DNA from: Entamoeba invadens IP1
Lineage: Eukaryota > Evosea > Mastigamoebida > Endamoebidae
Direction of reading: 5' to 3'
Length of the DNA stretch: 11,154 nucleotides
Assembly: GCF_000330505.1 (NCBI RefSeq)
Contig: NW_004440419.1
Span: forward strand, 44,422 to 55,575
Under the pieces are notes generated by a model that searched no databases, was not told the origin of the DNA, and saw only the letters and a list, made by a program, of their open reading frames with translations. A program made the position numbers and the translations under genes. Below, in pieces: positions 7,397 to 11,154 of the stretch (the first letter of the stretch is position 1; each line of letters starts with the position of its first letter).

Positions 7397-7619
7397 TATT
7401 GTCTCATTTATTATCTCTTTTTGTTTGGAGTCAAGGTCTGCAATGTTAAAGACAATAAAGTCGTTGTTGGGGCTGTGAGTTAAATCATTGTTGTTTGATT
7501 GAAAAATACTGTTGTCTGGAAAAAGCAGGTTTAAACATATGACAAGTCAAGAAGCAATTAATATATTAGTGAAAATGTAAAAAACTTTCAACAAAACGTG
7601 AAACCATTTTTTTACTTTT

Positions 7620-8044
7620 AAATGACGTTATAATGCTCTCATTTGTTGCTGATTGATTTTTTCTTTCTATTTTTTAAATTTTGATGTTGTGTATTATTTT
7701 TATAGTTTACGAGTTTTTTTTTGATTTTGTTAGAGAGCCAAAACCCTATGCGAATTGTCCAGAAAGTGATAAGAAATAATGTTGGCGAGCCTCAAATGCG
7801 TAACATTTTATGTAAAAAATGACAGTAATTGTTTGTTCAATTTACATGTTATTTAAATGCTAATAATAATTTTTTGTTTTATAAAACATCATTTCTTGTC
7901 ACCAACTTTATTCTTGTCAATATATTTTTTCTATCTGTAATATAGTCCTAACATTTTTTCAAAGAGAAACAATTTTGTTAAAAGTCAACTTAAAAACAAT
8001 AGTATAATTATAATATAAACACTGTTAAATAATTACTATCTCGG
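7620..8044. other. AT-rich spacer with no firm gene
   Basis: Short open stretches occur around 7735-7825 on both strands, for example MRIVQKVIRNNVGEPQMRN on the plus strand at 7749. They are 20-50 codons long and overlap each other, so neither is supported. They may be further remnants of the dead gene next door. Confidence 0.35.
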
Positions 8045-9644
8045 ATTAATGGCTGTTAACTCACTTGGGTATAAAGTAACTCTCTTTAACTATTCAAAAT
8101 TAAATATTCGTCCTTTTACAATAAAACAAACTATACTCATTAAAAACTGTGTTTAGTATATCCATAGTTTAACAACTATATAAAGTTTGCAAAATTTATT
8201 ATAAAAATAAACCATAATTAACTATATTTATAATACTCGAAAAAAGAAAATAAAATAAATGGTAAAGAAAAGAATAATATGGTACAAATATTATCCAAAA
8301 CAACAATATTAAAAATTTGACAAAATTTACATTTTTAATTTTAAATTAAATTGTTTTGAGTTGTTGTACAATTTTGTTATAAACTATTGGACAACGAATT
8401 TGATATATTTAGTGTATAAATTTGTTTAAATTTTAATTATAAATTCTATTATGCCTAAACTTATACATATTATTTAATTTGGTGGTATCATTTACGTTGT
8501 TAGTATGGAGTTACAAGTTTAAAAGTTTTAATGTTTTATTCAAATTTTATGATATTTCTAAATAAAAGTGTAAAAGAAAACAGTATTTTTTATGAATCTT
8601 TTTATAAAATCATCAACAAGTAATAATTAAAATAGTCTTTATTTTGCTTTCATAATTGTTGTAATGTTAAAGAAATACAATGGTTTCATTTTGTGTGTTG
8701 TGAGATGAAAAAATATTATAATAAGCAAGTAAAAATAAGTTAATTAACAACACTTGTCTATAATTGTTAACATAAAGTTGTTGTAAAATATTTGTGGATA
8801 ACGATGCAATGACTTGATTAAAAAAATATACTACGACAAATTCTTTAACATTTTTTTCATTGAACAAACGAAATGTCACAATTATTAAACATAAGCTCCA
8901 ATCAGAAATTAAATTATTTATCTTTTAATATTTTATCAAAAAAACATATCAATAAAAATCTACATAAATGTTTATTTTGATTTATACAATTGATTGTTTT
9001 GTAATGCCACCAACTTTGTTTTTGTTATTAATTAAAATGTATACAACTTATAATCAACTTTAGAACCGGTTATATTATACATATATTTTAATAGACTATA
9101 TTTTTAAAATCACATTTTTGAATAATTAACGTAATTAAATTAATTTCATCATGAAAATTAATCAATACAACCTAATTAATTTTTTTCAATGTTTGTGTTG
9201 TCATTAATATTTTACATTATATTTTGGTTATAAACAGTTCTCAGCTGTTTAATGCCGTGTTCATCATATACTGTAATAAGTTATTATTCCAATATCTTAA
9301 CATTTTACATGATTAAATTGTTTTTGTATTGGGTTTTGTTTGCAGTAAAAGTGTACTTTATTGTTATTGTGTCTTTGTTATTCATCGTTTTATTGTATGT
9401 ATTATTGTAATTTATAAACAATTAAACCAGTTGTTTGGGTTATGACAAACGTATGTAATTGTTTTTGATGACGAAAAACATTTTTATAAATTTGGTTTTA
9501 TATTATTGAATGTTTTTACCTAAAAATATCGTTTGTTTAATTCAAATATTTTTTATTACAAAACTGATTTATTATTTATTGTATTTTTATTGACTGTTCA
9601 AAATAAAAATTAATACATTTGTTTTAAAAAATGTAATATAATAA

Positions 9645-9761
9645 ATTCAAACTTGTAACAACACATTCACTTTATTTGATATGTATGGCGATATCTTTCG
9701 TGTTGACAACGATATAATTATTGAACACAATAAGTATTTTTTGAATCAATATTGTGTTTAA
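9645..9761 (+). other. Short open frame of coding-like composition
   Basis: The frame is open for 38 codons with a possible ATG at 9681 (MYGDIFRVDNDIIIEHNKYF) and TAA at 9759-9761. The residues look protein-like and the local DNA is slightly richer in G+C, but it is isolated and unrecognised. It could be a gene fragment or chance. Confidence 0.2.
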
Positions 9762-10035
9762 ACAAATTAATCGATTTGTTTTTATTTTTTTCATTTATGA
9801 AAACTTTAATATAATAACAAAAATAATTAAAGTGTGTCAAAATGTTATTTATTTTTGTTTTTTCATTACAATCCACGTATAAATTATTTTGATTAATAAC
9901 AAATTTGCCCAAATGGTCAAGTTTTTGATTGAATGAACAATTATATAGCAATTTAAACGAAAACTGTATTTTATTATTTTGAAGAAATATTATTTTATTA
10001 TTTAAAAAACCATTGAAATAGTAAATTATTTTTTA

Positions 10036-10120
10036 AGTGAGTTACTTTTATAAAAGTGAGTCAAAAAGCGAAGTAGTGAGTCATTTTTTGACAAGTGAGT
10101 TTTAAAAGTGAGAAGTGAGT
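10036..10120 (+). repeat. Cluster of six AGTGAGT-type motifs with about 20-bp spacing
   Basis: AGTGAGT occurs at 10036, 10055, 10075, 10094 and 10114, and AGTGAGA at 10107. Spacings between the main copies are 19, 20, 19 and 20 bases, with the variant copy falling inside the last interval. The first two copies frame a 14-bp palindrome, ACTTTTATAAAAGT (10044-10057). It looks like a degenerate tandem repeat or a cluster of protein-binding sites. The inverted motif ACTCACT also occurs at 8059-8065 in the opposite arm of the 2.09-kb inverted repeat. Confidence 0.7.
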
Positions 10121-10134
10121 TAATAGCCATAAAT

Positions 10135-10852
10135 TGAATAATTTTTTTGCTATGAGTCATTTCAAACTTCTGTTCGTTTCAAAACAAACACAAAAAATAA
10201 TAATTTATTAACAAATCTAATATTGTTGTATTTGTACAAAATTAATTTTTTATTTCATTATTTTTACTAAATAATTATAAACTTTAAATTCAAACAAATA
10301 TACAACACCTTGATATTTTTTAAGAAAATATGTAAATAATATATAACACACAAATTATTATTTAAATATTATTGTTTTTTTTTGTTAACTTTCATTGTAT
10401 TTAATATTAATAAACAAAATTGTAAATCAAAACATTTTTTTGATTATAACTGTTTAATAATAACACAATTTCCAAACATCAAATATATGTTTACAGATTT
10501 GTTTATGTTGTTAACAATAAAAATATATTAATATATAATTTGGAATTAAATAGCAAAAACATTGAAAAATAATTCAGTATTGTCTTATCGAAGTCAATAT
10601 ATAATAATTTGGTCGATAGGGCCAGAAATACTATTAACGTGATTAATGTTATACTGAAAAATAACATTATAATAAATTATTAATACTTTTATTATATGAA
10701 TAAACATATAAACGGTGAATCAAATTATTTTACATTTGTATTAAATTGTTTCAAAACACTCATTTCTTACTTACAATTAAAGTTTATTCGATGTCAATTG
10801 TTTAATGATATATTGTCTATTATAGTAATAAATAAAAATATGTAATAAATAC
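10135..10852. other. AT-rich spacer with no gene seen
   Basis: This is very A/T-rich DNA with stop codons in all frames. No repeat pair or RNA gene was recognised. It is presumably the upstream region of the gene at 10874. Confidence 0.5.
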
Positions 10853-10871
10853 ACTTTTTAACTTAAAAAGT
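10853..10871 (+). promoter_or_regulatory. Palindrome immediately upstream of the secreted-protein gene
   Basis: ACTTTTTAA, one C, then TTAAAAAGT form a perfect 9-bp inverted pair ending two bases before the ATG. It resembles the ACTTTTAAAAGT palindrome placed two bases before the ATG at 1407. It could be a promoter or leader element, but this is inferred from position alone. Confidence 0.35.
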
Positions 10872-10873
10872 AT

Positions 10874-11154
10874 ATGTTGGTTTTTACTCTTATTACAATG
10901 ACTTTAGCTAAATACTATGTTTTGCCCTACAATACTGGAATGACTGAAGTTCTAATACTTGGTCAATGTTATTATTCGAAATATGGTTATTATACAAAAA
11001 GTGAAGAAGATGGTGATAAAATTATAAGTTTTACATCAACAAAATGTGCTGATTGGATAGACAAAGGAAGTAAACCATTAACTGATAATGCAAAAATCCA
11101 AAATGAATTACCTGAATATTATTATGTTGTTCAAAGTTATTTTGATCGGAAAAA
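10874..11154 (+). CDS. Probable secreted protein, 5' part only
   Basis: The frame is open from this ATG to the end of the window (93 codons plus two bases). The start is fixed by an in-frame TAA at 10859-10861 with no other ATG between. The first 12 residues (MLVFTLITMTLA) form a short hydrophobic signal-peptide-like segment, with cleavage plausible after A12, leaving a mature start KYYVLPYNTG. The visible part is rich in Tyr, Lys and Ser/Thr and has two cysteines, at residues 32 (GQCYY) and 58 (TKCADW), which may pair. Short secreted proteins of this general kind, with a signal peptide then a KYY start and spaced cysteines, are familiar in Entamoeba, but no function is known. The C-terminus is missing, so a membrane anchor cannot be excluded. 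Confidence 0.8.
   Translation, partial: MLVFTLITMTLAKYYVLPYNTGMTEVLILGQCYYSKYGYYTKSEEDGDKIISFTSTKCADWIDKGSKPLTDNAKIQNELPEYYYVVQSYFDRK

Larger units (their letters stand above)
6623..7398 (+). mobile_element. 772-bp mariner-like element with TA target duplication
   Basis: The element proper is 6625-7396, with TA at 6623-6624 and 7397-7398. Its outer 14 bases, CAGTCATTATTGTC, are perfectly inverted at the right end (7383-7396); over 23 bases the match is 20/23. A second, perfect 17-bp inverted pair, TTATTGTCAAGAAGACT (6664-6680 against 7358-7374), lies just inside and repeats the ATTGTC-AAG-GACT theme of the outer end. CAGT-type ends and a TA duplication are the hallmarks of the Tc1/mariner superfamily, which is known to be present in Entamoeba. 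The interior is mostly non-coding, with one decayed reading frame. At 772 bp it is far shorter than an autonomous mariner (about 1.3 kb), so it would depend on a transposase from elsewhere. It sits within a minus-strand pseudogene. Confidence 0.8.
6375..7613 (-). pseudogene. Unrecognised minus-strand gene split by a mariner-like element
   Basis: Two coding-like blocks on the minus strand flank the transposon-like insertion. The upstream block (7613 down to 7399) reads KKWFHVLLKVFYIF, a TGA at 7547-7549, then LVICLNLLFPDNSIF and FIVFNIADLDSKQKEIINET. The downstream block (6622 down to 6375) reads SLPHQKMTDFIMIDPF, KICKEQPRLNEFVRLFPHP, a TAA at 6444-6446, then NGNDWRVFGFLLSLINSSEF and a TGA at 6375-6377. 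Removing the element and one TA joins the blocks to within a one-base frame difference near the junction, where an A6 run lies. Amino-acid use is protein-like and unlike shadow translations of this AT-rich DNA. The start is not clear; coding-like residues may extend a little beyond 7613 in another frame. No family is recognised. At least two stops and one frame change make it a dead gene. Confidence 0.6.
8045..10134. repeat. 2.09-kb segment bounded by a 22-bp inverted repeat
   Basis: ATTAATGGCTGTTAACTCAC plus TT (8045-8066) pairs with AAGTGAGTTAATAGCCAT plus AAAT (10113-10134) at 20 of 22 positions. A second pair lies inside: TATAAAGTAACTC (8070-8082) against GAGTTACTTTTATA (10039-10052). The enclosed DNA is extremely A/T-rich, with no convincing gene. 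Two minus-strand frames of 70 and 77 codons (8667-8879 and 9718-9951) have no recognisable features and are of a size expected by chance here. It may be a large non-autonomous transposon; no target-site duplication was identified. Confidence 0.5.

Noticed and set aside
7749..7823. Short plus-strand frame beginning MRIVQKVIRNNVGEPQ
   Set aside because: It is only 24 codons long and overlaps an equally open minus-strand stretch, with nothing recognisable on either strand.
8667..8879. 70-codon minus-strand open frame
   Set aside because: It has low-complexity hydrophobic residues, no recognisable motif and no promoter-like context. In DNA of this A/T content one or two frames of this length are expected by chance over the window.
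9718..9951. 77-codon minus-strand open frame
   Set aside because: It is Asn/Lys/Ile-rich with no recognisable motif and overlaps another short plus-strand frame. It is about the length expected by chance.
1..11154. CRISPR array, rRNA, riboswitch or prokaryotic ribosome-binding sites
   Set aside because: No regularly spaced repeat-spacer array, rRNA-like sequence or Shine-Dalgarno pattern is present. The context is a eukaryotic nuclear genome.

Overview
The window looks like nuclear DNA of an amoebozoan parasite of the genus Entamoeba, most like E. invadens. This is inferred from four things: very AT-rich, gene-poor intergenic DNA; uninterrupted genes with short 5' leaders; protein types that are expanded in Entamoeba (a TLDc-like protein, an F-box-like/leucine-rich-repeat protein of the large reptile-amoeba family, a small secreted protein); and several short DNA-transposon relics with TA target sites. 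No similarity search could be run, so the species and all family names rest on recognising patterns by eye.

Layout. Bases 1-1406 hold no gene but contain two short inverted-repeat elements: one of about 378 bp at 200-577, and a 135-bp element at 864-998 that looks like a pogo/mariner-type MITE between TA dinucleotides. Bases 1407-2255 (+) are an intact gene for a 282-residue protein with a starch-binding (CBM20)-like N-terminus and a TLDc-like C-terminus. Bases 2256-3552 are AT-rich spacer with small hairpins and one arm of a repeat. Bases 3553-6046 (+) are a long F-box-like/LRR-type gene with one in-frame TAA and one frameshift in a T run, otherwise open for about 830 codons. This gene is framed closely by a ~74-bp inverted repeat (3376-3447 and 6065-6138), and a third, shorter copy of the repeat core lies just after the first gene.

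Bases 6375-7613 carry a broken minus-strand gene. It is split by a 772-bp mariner-like element (6625-7396) with TA duplications, long structured inverted termini and a decayed plus-strand reading frame of possible transposase origin. From about 7.6 to 10.87 kb no convincing gene is seen, but a 22-bp inverted repeat (20/22 matches) at 8045-8066 and 10113-10134 brackets 2.09 kb, and its right arm sits in an 85-bp cluster of six AGTGAGT-type motifs. From 10874 (+) a gene for a probable secreted protein begins and runs off the window.

The genes do not form an obvious pathway. The unifying theme is mobile DNA: at least two TA-flanked elements, and possibly an LRR gene that moves or rearranges with its own inverted repeats.
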